A stretch of DNA of 64,000 nucleotides, from assembly GCA_030523645.1 (NCBI GenBank), contig JAUNIB010000001.1:434001-498000 (forward strand), read 5' to 3'. The translations under genes and the position numbers were made by a program. Positions 1 through 7,944 of the stretch are shown here, one piece after another (position 1 is the first letter of the stretch; every line of letters begins with the position of its first letter). Under the pieces are notes generated by a model. That model had not been told where the DNA came from, did not search any database, and saw only the letters and a program-made list of their open reading frames with translations. This stretch comes from Selenomonadaceae bacterium (GTDB lineage: Bacteria; Bacillota; Negativicutes; Selenomonadales; Selenomonadaceae).

Positions 1-601
1 GAATAAGGTCGGCAAGGGTATCAACTGTCTGTTCACTCAGCGGGTAAGTATCCGAGGTGATGGTGAACTCACCGAAACCGAGGCGGGGAAAGGCTGAAGC
101 CGTCAGCTGAAGCCCGTCCTTTGTGACGATGGGATTATCCGCGGGGAGAAAATTTTCCGCCTCGTAGAGAGTCTCCGGCTCAATATCGTAGAAGCCGATA
201 ATCTGCATGTGAGGGTGTCTGATAGTTCCCCCGGAGAGGGGCCCGTGATTCTTGAAAAAAATTACCGATTTGTAGTCCGGGTTATTCAGCATCCGATGGA
301 AATGACGGAGTGCCAGACGGAAAAGACGATGAAGCTTTTCCGGACTGTACTGTTCGATGCCGTCATCACAGCGGCTGCTCTCTACCAGGACGAACTGTTC
401 CGCATCGGTGAGAACATTGTATTTGTTTTTTAGAAATATGATGTCTCCGTCAGTCTCTATAATGTCCGTCAGCGATTCAGGATGACAAAAGGGACACTCA
501 CTGCGGCCGGTGACAAGGGTCTCCGGTTTGTTTTTTCCGATGGCGGTGGAGAAGCGGACTGCCTTCGGAGAAGTCAGAGCTGATTTAGACGGTGTATTCA
601 T
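1..601 (-). CDS. DUF4931 / GalT-like (HIT superfamily) protein, 3' end outside window
   Basis: The reading frame starts with ATG at 601 after an AAAGGA ribosome site and runs off the left edge, so about 200 N-terminal residues are seen. Near residue 33 there is a CPFC pair, which in galactose-1-phosphate uridylyltransferase relatives binds zinc. Near residue 110 there is NHGPLSGGTIRHPHMQ, whose His-Pro-His-x-Gln resembles the nucleotidylyl-transferring active site of that family. I therefore place it in the DUF4931/GalT-related group. The true substrate is unknown, and a role in Leloir galactose metabolism is not implied because no other galactose gene is present. It lies 18 nt downstream of the aminotransferase gene on the same strand and is probably co-transcribed with it. 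Family placement is fairly secure and function is not. Confidence 0.7.
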   Translation of the reverse strand, partial: MNTPSKSALTSPKAVRFSTAIGKNKPETLVTGRSECPFCHPESLTDIIETDGDIIFLKNKYNVLTDAEQFVLVESSRCDDGIEQYSPEKLHRLFRLALRHFHRMLNNPDYKSVIFFKNHGPLSGGTIRHPHMQIIGFYDIEPETLYEAENFLPADNPIVTKDGLQLTASAFPRLGFGEFTITSDTYPLSEQTVDTLADLI

Positions 602-619
602 CACAAGATTTCCTTTGAG

Positions 620-1546
620 TTAGTTTTTGAAGTTTGTATTAGCGAGGACTGCCTCGGAAATTTCAGTTTCCTTCGGACCGAAATGGAGCTTGGACAGCTC
701 TGCATCAACATATTCCTGGAAAGCAGTCAGAATTTTCCTGGTGATGGGGCCGGGAGTGCCGTCGCCAATCTTGTGATTATTCAGGCGGATTACAGGCTGA
801 ACTTCAATATCGGTAGCGGTGATGAAGGCTTCCTCAGCACCGTAGGCAAATTCCGGGGTGACACCTTTCTCTACTGCGGTGATGCCAAGCTTCGGCAGCA
901 GCTCCTTGAGGATAATCTCACGGGTGATACCGGGGAGAATAAGGTTGTTGGCAGGGTGAGTCCAGAGGATGCCCTCGCGGTAGATGAAGAAGTTTGCGTT
1001 GGCTGCTTCGGTGATCTGATTGGTATCCTTGCGGAAGAGAACTGCATTCTGACAATGCTTGTTGAAGGCTGCCTCCATAGCGATGGCGTTGCCCATCCTG
1101 TTAAGGGTGGGAAGGTCGCAGCGAAGTCCGCGGATATCCTCCTCCAGACTGCAGGCAATGCCCTGCTCCTGAGCATCGAGGTCAATAAGGTTTTCTCTGA
1201 TGGTCATTGCAATGTGGGGGAAGCACTGAAGAGGATAATTAAGCTGCCGCTGCCACTGACCGCGGGAAATCTGAATGTAAATCTGACCAAACTCGATGCC
1301 GGAACGGTTGATAAGCTCCTGGCAGACATTAATCATATCTTCATCCGGGTCAACAATGGGGATTACCAGGTCACGCATTGATTTCGTATATCTGGCGACA
1401 TGCTGCGGCATTGCGAAAACCTTGCCGTCATAAACCGGCAGTACCTCGAAAATACCGTCGCCCATTTGGAAGGCACGATCCTCGATGTGAACGAGACCGT
1501 CTCCTTTTTCATAAAATTCGCCGTCGTAGTAAAAGAGTTCCTGCAT
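620..1546 (-). CDS. Class IV (D-alanine/branched-chain type) aminotransferase homologue lacking the catalytic lysine
   Basis: This 308-residue protein has the length and layout of fold-type IV PLP enzymes such as D-amino-acid aminotransferase (Dat): FQMGDGIFEV at 26-35, an EDIRGLRCD segment at 136-144, ITEAANANFF, and ILPGITREI as the phosphate-binding turn. In characterised Dat proteins the Schiff-base lysine lies in RCDIKSLN. Here the segment reads RCDLPTLN, with proline 146 in the lysine position. The Dat tyrosine in GDGVYE is Phe33. The cofactor-ring glutamate (ITE) is kept. Start: ATG at 1546 with GGAGG seven bases upstream. It may be a real enzyme using another lysine, a different reaction, or a non-catalytic PLP-binding protein. 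Family assignment is certain and activity is doubtful. Confidence 0.85.
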   Translation of the reverse strand: MQELFYYDGEFYEKGDGLVHIEDRAFQMGDGIFEVLPVYDGKVFAMPQHVARYTKSMRDLVIPIVDPDEDMINVCQELINRSGIEFGQIYIQISRGQWQRQLNYPLQCFPHIAMTIRENLIDLDAQEQGIACSLEEDIRGLRCDLPTLNRMGNAIAMEAAFNKHCQNAVLFRKDTNQITEAANANFFIYREGILWTHPANNLILPGITREIILKELLPKLGITAVEKGVTPEFAYGAEEAFITATDIEVQPVIRLNNHKIGDGTPGPITRKILTAFQEYVDAELSKLHFGPKETEISEAVLANTNFKN

Positions 1547-1650
1547 ATTTAAGCCTCCAAATTAAGTCATAATCTTGCTGAATCATTATATTAGATTTTA
1601 CCATGAAAATACAGAGCCGCACAGAATTTTTTACTCTGACCCGATGAATA

Positions 1651-1693
1651 TAAAATAAAAAACTGCTGCTGTGCCGTAAGGACACAACAGCAG
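1651..1693 (-). terminator. Rho-independent terminator after the LytTR-PAS gene
   Basis: Read on the minus strand, a GC-rich stem (1680-1693 pairing with 1663-1675, loop of four) is followed by a run of six T and further T/A. It ends the transcript of the regulator at 1713-2462 and separates it from the aminotransferase gene. Confidence 0.85.
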
Positions 1694-1712
1694 ACAGACA
1701 GCGGAAAACGAA

Positions 1713-2462
1713 TCAGCGGGTACTTTCCGTGACCGGATGGGGCCAGATAGTAAGGATTGGCAGACGGCCTTTGTCGGAGACGGTAAACATGCCGGCGACA
1801 AATCCCTTGGCAGGACTGTAGCAGTAGAGCATGGCGGTGTTGTCGGAATTCTTAATCGTTACCTCAAGAACCTGTATAGTTCCGTTATTGGCAACATCGG
1901 AGAAGACTGTAAGCTGCTTCTGGTCGGTGCGGCGGAAAATGTCATAGAAGCTCTTGCCGCTTGTGGAGCTGATAGGCAGACCTTCCATCTGCTCGAAGGC
2001 AGCGTTGCAGTAGCGGAATATCAAATCTACAGGTACACCGTGCAGGTTCTTCTTGATTTCCACTACGAAGAATGGGAAAGGCAGCTTGTCAAGGACAGAG
2101 CAATAGGTTATAAGCTTGGTAGGACTCAAATCCAAAGAAGCTTTGTGCTGATAGAAGGAATTTCTTATCTGTGTATGCTCACCGGGAGTTCGCAGACGGC
2201 CGTTGAATTTTTCGCCATTTATCATGTGATACACATTTTTATCAATGGTGGACACATATTGAAGATTGATTACTATGCCCTTATTTATATTGAGAAATGA
2301 TTCTGTAGGCTGTCCGGTGAGGAGGTTCTTGGTGGCAATGTAAGTGTCAATGACAGTGCCGTTCAGCATATTGATATGACTATGGCCGTTGCTGTGTCGT
2401 ATGTATAGAATATTGTGGACATCAATGCCGTGCCGGTGAAAGAATTTGGCTATATTTGTCAT
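1713..2462 (-). CDS. LytTR DNA-binding domain fused to a C-terminal PAS domain
   Basis: Residues 1-95 form a LytTR DNA-binding domain. Visible hallmarks are ILYIRHSNGHSHI, a basic middle part, NINKGIVINLQYVSTID and a closing GRLRTPGEHTQIRNSF. Residues 105-235 look like a PAS sensor (FVVEIKKN, FRYCNAAFEQMEGLP, GKSFYDIFRR). There is no receiver or membrane segment, so this is probably a one-component cytoplasmic regulator. Most LytTR proteins carry the sensing domain before the DNA-binding domain, so this order is uncommon. I chose the ATG at 2462 because AAAGGAGGT lies directly upstream. A longer frame from 2486 would place that site inside the gene. It stands alone, with its own terminator downstream and the divergent mltG operon upstream. 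The signal is unknown. Confidence 0.8.
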   Translation of the reverse strand: MTNIAKFFHRHGIDVHNILYIRHSNGHSHINMLNGTVIDTYIATKNLLTGQPTESFLNINKGIVINLQYVSTIDKNVYHMINGEKFNGRLRTPGEHTQIRNSFYQHKASLDLSPTKLITYCSVLDKLPFPFFVVEIKKNLHGVPVDLIFRYCNAAFEQMEGLPISSTSGKSFYDIFRRTDQKQLTVFSDVANNGTIQVLEVTIKNSDNTAMLYCYSPAKGFVAGMFTVSDKGRLPILTIWPHPVTESTR

Positions 2463-2614
2463 GACATTACCTCCTTTATTTTTCAATTACGATAACATAC
2501 AAAGGGCCATCTTTGCAAGACAAAAGTATAATTATTTGAATACTATAGTTAAATCCTGTAATGTAATATAGAAAAGATTTATCGTTGAAGCAGGTAGTTG
2601 TTATTATGAGACAG

Positions 2615-2643
2615 TTGCAGAAACCATGTTTTTTTTATATAAT
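2615..2643 (+). promoter_or_regulatory. Sigma-A type promoter of the mltG operon
   Basis: TTGCAG at 2615-2620, a 17-base spacer and a perfect TATAAT at 2638-2643 predict transcription from about 2650, some 29 bases before the mltG start. Confidence 0.75.
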
Positions 2644-2678
2644 GTTAGCCGGATTGTTTGCCAACTGGAGGTGAGGTA

Positions 2679-4073
2679 TTGGCTAATGATAATAAGTCAG
2701 CGGAAACGCGTGAAGAAGTAGTTTCTTTTTTTCGGCGGGCATTGGGGGAAGTAGTGGACTTCACCGAGGAGTCCGGGAACACTCAGAAGAATAGTGAAAA
2801 GCAGTCATTGCCAAAGCCTTCAGCAGAGGTAAAGCCAAAAGAGGTCAAGATGCCGGAGCCTGAGACGGAGCCTAAAACAGAACCGGAATCGGCTAAAGAA
2901 ACGGCTAAGGAACCGGTGCCGCCGAAGCGTCCCGAGAGGCAGTTTGTTTCCCGTCGGGAACGCAAGGAGGCTGAGTCTGCCAAGACAGCTGAGCCGGCTC
3001 CGAGAGAGCTGGAGCGTCCGGCTGTGAGAAGACCGGAGCCAGTCAGACAAATCAGGAGGGACAAAGGCGATAATTCCTTTAAGAAAAAGCTGATAGCTAT
3101 AGCGGCTGTAGTCTGTATATCAGTAGTCACAGCCTGCTCTTTCTTCGGCGGTGATGAACCGGCCCCAAAGGTAGTAGACGATACCCCCATTTATATACGT
3201 ATTCCTTTGGGAATGGGAGTTGCCGGTATCGGTGAAATGCTGGAGGAAAAGCAGATAATATCCAGTCAGAAGTACTTCCTGAAGAGGCTGCGGCAGACCG
3301 GTCGGGACGGAGATGTTCAGAGCGGTACCTATAAGGTGCATAAAGGCATGAAGAGTGACGAGGTCATTGACATTCTGGTAAATGGCCGTGTGGCAGCTCT
3401 GAGATTTACGATTCCTGAGGGATACAATATCAGCGAGATGGCCAAGAGTCTTGAAAAGGAAGGAATCTGCAAGAGTGCTGACTTCATCAAGGCAACCAAA
3501 GAATATAAGGGCCTTTCCTATGTAAAGAGGTCTGCGGATATAGAAAATCCCATGGAGGGCTATCTTTTCCCGGATACCTACGAGGTACCGCCTGATGCGA
3601 CGGCCGAGGACATAGTAAAGCTGATGGCTGAGACCTTTGATGAGCAGCTCAGCGATGATATGAGAGCAGCCGCAAAGAAATACGGCCTGTCTGTTCACGA
3701 ATTTGTCACTCTTGCTTCCCTTATAGAAAAGGAAGTAATGGACGATGAAGATCGGCCAAAGGTAGCTCAGGTTTTCCTGAAAAGGCTGGAGATAGAAATG
3801 CCTATTCAGTCCTGTGCCACTATTCAGTATCTGCTGAAGGAGCCGAAGGAGGATCTTACCTTCGAGGATTTGAAGATAGATTCTCCCTACAATACCTATG
3901 AGAATCCCGGCCTTCCGCCGGGCCCTATAGCCAGCCCCGGAGAGAAGGCTCTCGAGGCGGCAGCCCATCCAAGTGCTACAAAGTATCTCTATTTTGTAGC
4001 TGACAGGAAGGGCAAGACATATTATTCGGAAACCTTTGACGAACACATGGAAAAGGTAGAAAAATACAGGTAA
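2679..4073 (+). CDS. mltG: Endolytic murein transglycosylase MltG (YceG-like)
   Basis: MltG cleaves nascent peptidoglycan glycan strands at the outer face of the membrane and sets strand length. The 464-residue protein begins with about 130 low-complexity, charged, Pro/Glu-rich cytoplasmic residues. A single membrane segment follows (AIAAVVCISVVTACSF), then a LysM-like region (PEGYNISEMAKSLEKEGI) and the YceG domain with LFPDTYEVP, the catalytic glutamate in LASLIEKEV and the signature SPYNTYENPGLPPGPI. The long acidic N-terminus is unusual but other low-GC species have similar extensions. The start is TTG at 2679, set by GGAGGT six bases upstream. The frame also runs open upstream to 2658. 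The stop codon overlaps the trmR start by one base, as in the Bacillus yrrL-yrrM pair. Confidence 0.92.
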   Translation: MANDNKSAETREEVVSFFRRALGEVVDFTEESGNTQKNSEKQSLPKPSAEVKPKEVKMPEPETEPKTEPESAKETAKEPVPPKRPERQFVSRRERKEAESAKTAEPAPRELERPAVRRPEPVRQIRRDKGDNSFKKKLIAIAAVVCISVVTACSFFGGDEPAPKVVDDTPIYIRIPLGMGVAGIGEMLEEKQIISSQKYFLKRLRQTGRDGDVQSGTYKVHKGMKSDEVIDILVNGRVAALRFTIPEGYNISEMAKSLEKEGICKSADFIKATKEYKGLSYVKRSADIENPMEGYLFPDTYEVPPDATAEDIVKLMAETFDEQLSDDMRAAAKKYGLSVHEFVTLASLIEKEVMDDEDRPKVAQVFLKRLEIEMPIQSCATIQYLLKEPKEDLTFEDLKIDSPYNTYENPGLPPGPIASPGEKALEAAAHPSATKYLYFVADRKGKTYYSETFDEHMEKVEKYR

Positions 4074-4681
4074 TGGAAGTAAACAAGGTTTTAGAGCTGC
4101 AAATTGCCTATGCTGCGGCCGCGGCCGTGCCGATTATTCGAGCTCGGGAAGCGGCCGCTTTTTCTCGCGTTATTCAGGAGAGAAATCCCAAGGTCGTACT
4201 GGAGCTGGGAACGGCTATCGGCTATTCAGCCCTTTTTATTGCTTCAGTGGCTCCTGAGGCGGAGATATACACTGTAGAGCTGAGCCATGATATGGCCGAG
4301 AAAGCAAGGGAATACTTTGCTATGGCTGACCCTGAGTACCGGGACAGGATTCACCTGCTGGAAGGAGATGCCGGTGAGATACTGGGAGACTGGAGCCGTG
4401 ACAAGCTCATAGATGTCGCTTTTCTGGATGCTGCGAAGGGGCAGTATCCGGACTACTGGCGGAAGCTGCAGCCGGTTTTGTCGGATAAGGCTGTGGTGCT
4501 GGCTGATGATGTGCTTTATCACGGCTATGTTGACGGTCCCTACAAGGACAAGGTTCCCCGCCGGCAAAGAACAATCGCTAAGCGGCTTCGCGAATATATT
4601 CAAATGATAACGGCAGACCCGGCCTACGAGACAGAGATTTTCCGGGAAGGAGACGGCCTGGCTGTCAGCAGAAAACTGTAA
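4073..4681 (+). CDS. trmR: tRNA 5-hydroxyuridine methyltransferase TrmR (class I SAM O-methyltransferase)
   Basis: A 202-residue caffeoyl-CoA-O-methyltransferase-like enzyme. The SAM-binding loop is VLELGTAIGYSALFIA (about residues 40-55), the acidic ribose-binding strand follows at IYTVELS, and the metal/catalytic strand is DVAFLDAAKGQYPDYW. By fold alone it could methylate many substrates. The neighbours decide: it lies between mltG and a U32-family trhP gene, the same order as Bacillus subtilis yrrL-yrrM-yrrN/O, where TrmR methylates 5-hydroxyuridine at the tRNA wobble position to give mo5U. ATG at 4073 overlaps the mltG stop codon, indicating translational coupling. Confidence 0.85.
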   Translation: MEVNKVLELQIAYAAAAAVPIIRAREAAAFSRVIQERNPKVVLELGTAIGYSALFIASVAPEAEIYTVELSHDMAEKAREYFAMADPEYRDRIHLLEGDAGEILGDWSRDKLIDVAFLDAAKGQYPDYWRKLQPVLSDKAVVLADDVLYHGYVDGPYKDKVPRRQRTIAKRLREYIQMITADPAYETEIFREGDGLAVSRKL

Positions 4682-4689
4682 GGAATACT

Positions 4690-5973
4690 ATGATGAAAAA
4701 ACCTGAAATACTGGCTCCGGCCGGTTCAATGGAAAAATTGAAATTCGCTCTGCGATTTGGAGCAGATGCGGTTTATCTCGGCGGTTCGGATTTCAGCCTG
4801 AGAGCGCAGGGAAAGAATTTTGGCCCCGAGGAACTGACGGAAGCGGTAAACTATGTCCATGCACAGGGCAAAAAAGTGTATGTGACGGTGAATATTTATC
4901 CCCATGAGGATGACTTAACAGGCTTAGCGGATTATCTGCGGTTTCTGGAGTCAGTGGGAGCGGATGCCGCTCTTGTTTCCGACTTGGGAATATTTACTTT
5001 GGCCCGGCAGGTGGCACCGAAGCTGTCCCTGCATGTAAGCACTCAGGCCAATACGCTGAACAGTGCTGCCGTAAATGCCTGGGCAGCTATGGGAGCGGAA
5101 AGAGTGGTGCTTGGCCGGGAAGTAAGCCTTCAGGAGCTGAAGAAAATCAGAGCGGCGACAAATGTAGAGCTGGAGATGTTTGTTCACGGTGCTATGTGTG
5201 TCTCCTATTCAGGACGATGTCTGCTGTCCAACTTCCTAACGGGAAGGGATGCAAATAGGGGCAGCTGTACCCAGCCCTGCCGCTGGAAATATGCACTTGT
5301 GGAAGAGAAGCGCCCCGGTCAGTACTTCCCAGTGGAGGAAGATGAGCGGGGAACATATATATTCAATTCCAAGGACTTGGCACTGCTCTCTTATGTCGGG
5401 CAGCTGTCGGAGCTTGGCATAGACAGTCTGAAGATTGAAGGCCGCATGAAGAGTGTTCATTATGCGGCTACTGTAGCCAATACATATCGCAGGGCAGTGG
5501 ATGACTACTTCGCCTGGCGTGACAAGACGGGAGCAGCTGAGAACGCACCGGCTGAAAATGTTATGGATTGGCAGCCTGACAGTGCCTTGTTCGATGAGCT
5601 GGAAAAGATTTCCCATCGCAGATATTCTGTCGGATTCCTGGAGGGCAGGCCGGATATGAACGGTCAGGTCTACAATACATCCGTTTATGAGCAGAGTACC
5701 GAGTTTATCGGAGTTGTTCTCTCCTGTGATGAGGCAGGCAATGCCGTAATCGAGCAGCGCAATAATTTCCGGGTGGGTGAGAACATCGAATTCTTCCCGC
5801 CGGAGGGCGAGTCGTTTACCTTTGTTCCGTCTGATATGAAGGACGAGGAGAACAATGATATTCAGGTTGCGCCTCATGCCCGGCAGATTGTAAAGATGAA
5901 GCTGCCTAAGCAGGTGTCGGGTTATACGATTCTTCGGCGTTTGCTGGTAAAGAATAAGGAAGACCACAAGTAA
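4690..5973 (+). CDS. trhP: Peptidase U32 family tRNA 5-hydroxyuridine synthase TrhP
   Basis: A 427-residue U32-family protein. Despite the family name, characterised members of this type (E. coli YegQ/TrhP, B. subtilis YrrN/YrrO) hydroxylate U34 of tRNA using prephenate. Visible signatures are EILAPAGSMEKLKFALRFGA at the N-terminus, then the Cys-rich block EMFVHGAMCVSYSGRC followed by GSCTQPCRW (four cysteines, likely an iron-sulfur site), and DSLKIEGRMKSVHYAA. It follows trmR by eight bases. The two would act in sequence, hydroxylation then methylation. Bacillus has two paralogues here. This window has one, of the YrrO-like full length. Two adjacent ATGs occur at 4690 and 4693 and the true start could be either. 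Confidence 0.87.
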   Translation: MMKKPEILAPAGSMEKLKFALRFGADAVYLGGSDFSLRAQGKNFGPEELTEAVNYVHAQGKKVYVTVNIYPHEDDLTGLADYLRFLESVGADAALVSDLGIFTLARQVAPKLSLHVSTQANTLNSAAVNAWAAMGAERVVLGREVSLQELKKIRAATNVELEMFVHGAMCVSYSGRCLLSNFLTGRDANRGSCTQPCRWKYALVEEKRPGQYFPVEEDERGTYIFNSKDLALLSYVGQLSELGIDSLKIEGRMKSVHYAATVANTYRRAVDDYFAWRDKTGAAENAPAENVMDWQPDSALFDELEKISHRRYSVGFLEGRPDMNGQVYNTSVYEQSTEFIGVVLSCDEAGNAVIEQRNNFRVGENIEFFPPEGESFTFVPSDMKDEENNDIQVAPHARQIVKMKLPKQVSGYTILRRLLVKNKEDHK

Positions 5974-5984
5974 GAGGTTTTATC

Positions 5985-7904
5985 ATGTCTTATGTAGCTC
6001 TTTATCGTCGCTTTCGGCCTCAGGGTTTTTCTGAGCTGGTTGGTCAGGAAGCGGTAAGGCGTACTCTGGAACAGGCGATTGCCGATGGCAGGGTGGCCCA
6101 TGCCTATCTGTTTGCAGGCCCCCGTGGTACAGGTAAGACAAGTACCGCTAAGATAATGGCCCGGCTGCTGAACTGTGAGCATCCTGTGAACGGAGAGCCA
6201 TGCGGTGAATGTGCGAATTGCCGACAGATTGCCGACGGTACATCTATGGATGTATACGAAATAGACGCAGCCTCTAACCGCGGTATTGATGAAATCAGAG
6301 AGCTGAGAGATACCGTTAAGTTTGCTGCGGCCGGCGGTCACTATAAGGTGTACATAATAGACGAAGTTCACATGCTTACGACAGAAGCCTTCAACGCATT
6401 GCTGAAGACTCTGGAGGAGCCGCCGGAAAGAGTTGTCTTCATTTTGGCAACCACTGAGGCCCATAAGGTACCTACAACTATAAAATCCCGCTGTCAGAGA
6501 TATGATTTTAAGCGTATTCCTACTTCAGTAATCGAGGCAAGACTGCAGGAGGTCGCGGAGCGTTCCGGGATATCTGTGACGCCTGAGGCGTTGGCCATCA
6601 TTGCCAGAGAGGCAGACGGCGGAATGCGCGATGCTCTTTCGCTGCTTGATCAGTGTGTGACCCTGTGCTCCGATACGGTCGTTTCGGCTGAGTCGGTGAA
6701 CAGCTCCCTTGGCATTGTCGGCAGGGAAGCTGTGGAAGGAATACTGACTGCCGTAGCCCAGAAAAATCCGATAGCGGCAATTACGGCTGTTGATAGTCTG
6801 CTGGCAGAAGGAAAGGACTTAAAGCAGCTGGTAATAATGCTTCAGACCACTTTGCGGCGGACGATGATTTTTCAGGCGGTGGGGAATAATGGCCTGCAGG
6901 ATGCCGGTGAAGAAGAGGCAGCCGGTTTGGCAAGGCTGGCGAAGCTTTTCCGTCCGGATGAGTTCATACCGCTGATTGGCAAGCTGCATGAAACTCTGGG
7001 AGAATTGAAGTGGACAGAGGAGCCGAGACTGGCAGTGGAATCAACCCTGCTTACTCTGTCATCCAGTGTGCCGGTACAGCCCGGTACTCAGGTGGTGTTC
7101 CAGCCTGTGCCTCAGGCGGTGGTGCAGTCGCCTGTGCAGGTGATCGGAGCTGAGCTGTCGGATGCAGCCAATACGGCTGTGACTATGCCGAGAGAATCGG
7201 ATAACACAGCTGTACAGGTGCCGCCGCCGGTCATAGTCAGAAGCACGAAGGCTGAGGTGCGGAGCAGCACTCCGGCAGGAATGACCCTGGCTGAATCTGT
7301 CAAGGCAGCAATGGCCAGCCAGGCAAAGACTGAGAAAGCAGCAATTCCGGCTGCTCCTAAAACAAAAAAATCCTCAAGTACGGCAGCCGGTGAACAGAAA
7401 ACAGAGACCGGCGATGACCCGACTACGATGCCGCTGAATAATGTTCAGGAAGCTCAGCAGCTTTGGGGCAGTCTCATAAATGCATTGAGAGCCGAGAACA
7501 ACAGTTCTCTTGTCAGCTGTCTGAGTCAGGGCGAGCCGGATGGCATGACCGATTCATTTATCCGGGTCAGGTTTGCAAGCAATTTTGTTAAGGGACGGAC
7601 AGAAAGACCGGATTTCCGCCGTAAGATCGAAGGCTTGCTGAAGGAAATAAGCGGCAAGGGAATCAGCTTTGTGCCGACAGCGGCTGGGGCCGGTGGAGAT
7701 GCTGCCAAGAGAACTGCAAAAAGAGCTGCTAAGCCGGCAGCTCCTGCCGTAACAGCCCCAGCTATGGTGGACGCCATGAAAATATTTGGCGAGGGAAGCA
7801 GGGTAGAGGTGGTAGCCGATGCTCCGGCTTCTGAGGCACCGATAGATGACGGGTCATTCCCGGATGACAGCGATATGCCGCCGGATTTAGAAAGTGATTT
7901 TTGA
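5985..7904 (+). CDS. dnaX: DNA polymerase III subunits gamma/tau
   Basis: The 639-residue clamp-loader ATPase carries a Walker A motif GPRGTGKT at 45-52, a zinc-binding cysteine set around residues 64-80, Walker B IIDEVHML, sensor 1 (ILATTEAHKVP) and the SRC arginine-finger motif near residue 168. The oligomerisation domain extends to about residue 365. A Pro/Ala/Val-rich linker (365-480) precedes the tau-specific C-terminal region that binds the polymerase. Within the linker is the heptamer A AAA AAA in the zero-frame phase needed for -1 slippage, listed separately. A shifted ribosome would end after seven more codons and give a 469-residue gamma-like product. The gene follows trhP by 11 bases. 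No terminator separates it from the exonuclease gene. Confidence 0.96.
   Translation: MSYVALYRRFRPQGFSELVGQEAVRRTLEQAIADGRVAHAYLFAGPRGTGKTSTAKIMARLLNCEHPVNGEPCGECANCRQIADGTSMDVYEIDAASNRGIDEIRELRDTVKFAAAGGHYKVYIIDEVHMLTTEAFNALLKTLEEPPERVVFILATTEAHKVPTTIKSRCQRYDFKRIPTSVIEARLQEVAERSGISVTPEALAIIAREADGGMRDALSLLDQCVTLCSDTVVSAESVNSSLGIVGREAVEGILTAVAQKNPIAAITAVDSLLAEGKDLKQLVIMLQTTLRRTMIFQAVGNNGLQDAGEEEAAGLARLAKLFRPDEFIPLIGKLHETLGELKWTEEPRLAVESTLLTLSSSVPVQPGTQVVFQPVPQAVVQSPVQVIGAELSDAANTAVTMPRESDNTAVQVPPPVIVRSTKAEVRSSTPAGMTLAESVKAAMASQAKTEKAAIPAAPKTKKSSSTAAGEQKTETGDDPTTMPLNNVQEAQQLWGSLINALRAENNSSLVSCLSQGEPDGMTDSFIRVRFASNFVKGRTERPDFRRKIEGLLKEISGKGISFVPTAAGAGGDAAKRTAKRAAKPAAPAVTAPAMVDAMKIFGEGSRVEVVADAPASEAPIDDGSFPDDSDMPPDLESDF
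7364..7412 (+). promoter_or_regulatory. Probable programmed -1 frameshift (or transcript slippage) site in dnaX
   Basis: Seven A at 7364-7370 are read ACA AAA AAA, so they form an in-phase X XXY YYZ slippery heptamer. The -1 frame hits TGA at 7391-7393. A short inverted repeat (GCCGGT 7386-7391 with ACCGGC 7407-7412) lies 15 bases downstream. That spacing is longer than usual for a stimulatory stem, so slippage by RNA polymerase, as in Thermus dnaX, is an alternative. Confidence 0.5.
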
Positions 7905-7906
7905 TG

Positions 7907-7936
7907 TTGATAGAATAACAAAGAAAATGATATAAT
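7907..7936 (+). promoter_or_regulatory. Promoter of the exonuclease gene, predicted start at its ATG
   Basis: TTGATA at 7907-7912, an 18-base spacer and a perfect TATAAT at 7931-7936. Initiation six to eight bases after the -10 box falls at 7942-7945, on or next to the start codon at 7945, so the message would be leaderless or nearly so. Confidence 0.6.
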
Positions 7937-7944
7937 AACTAATC

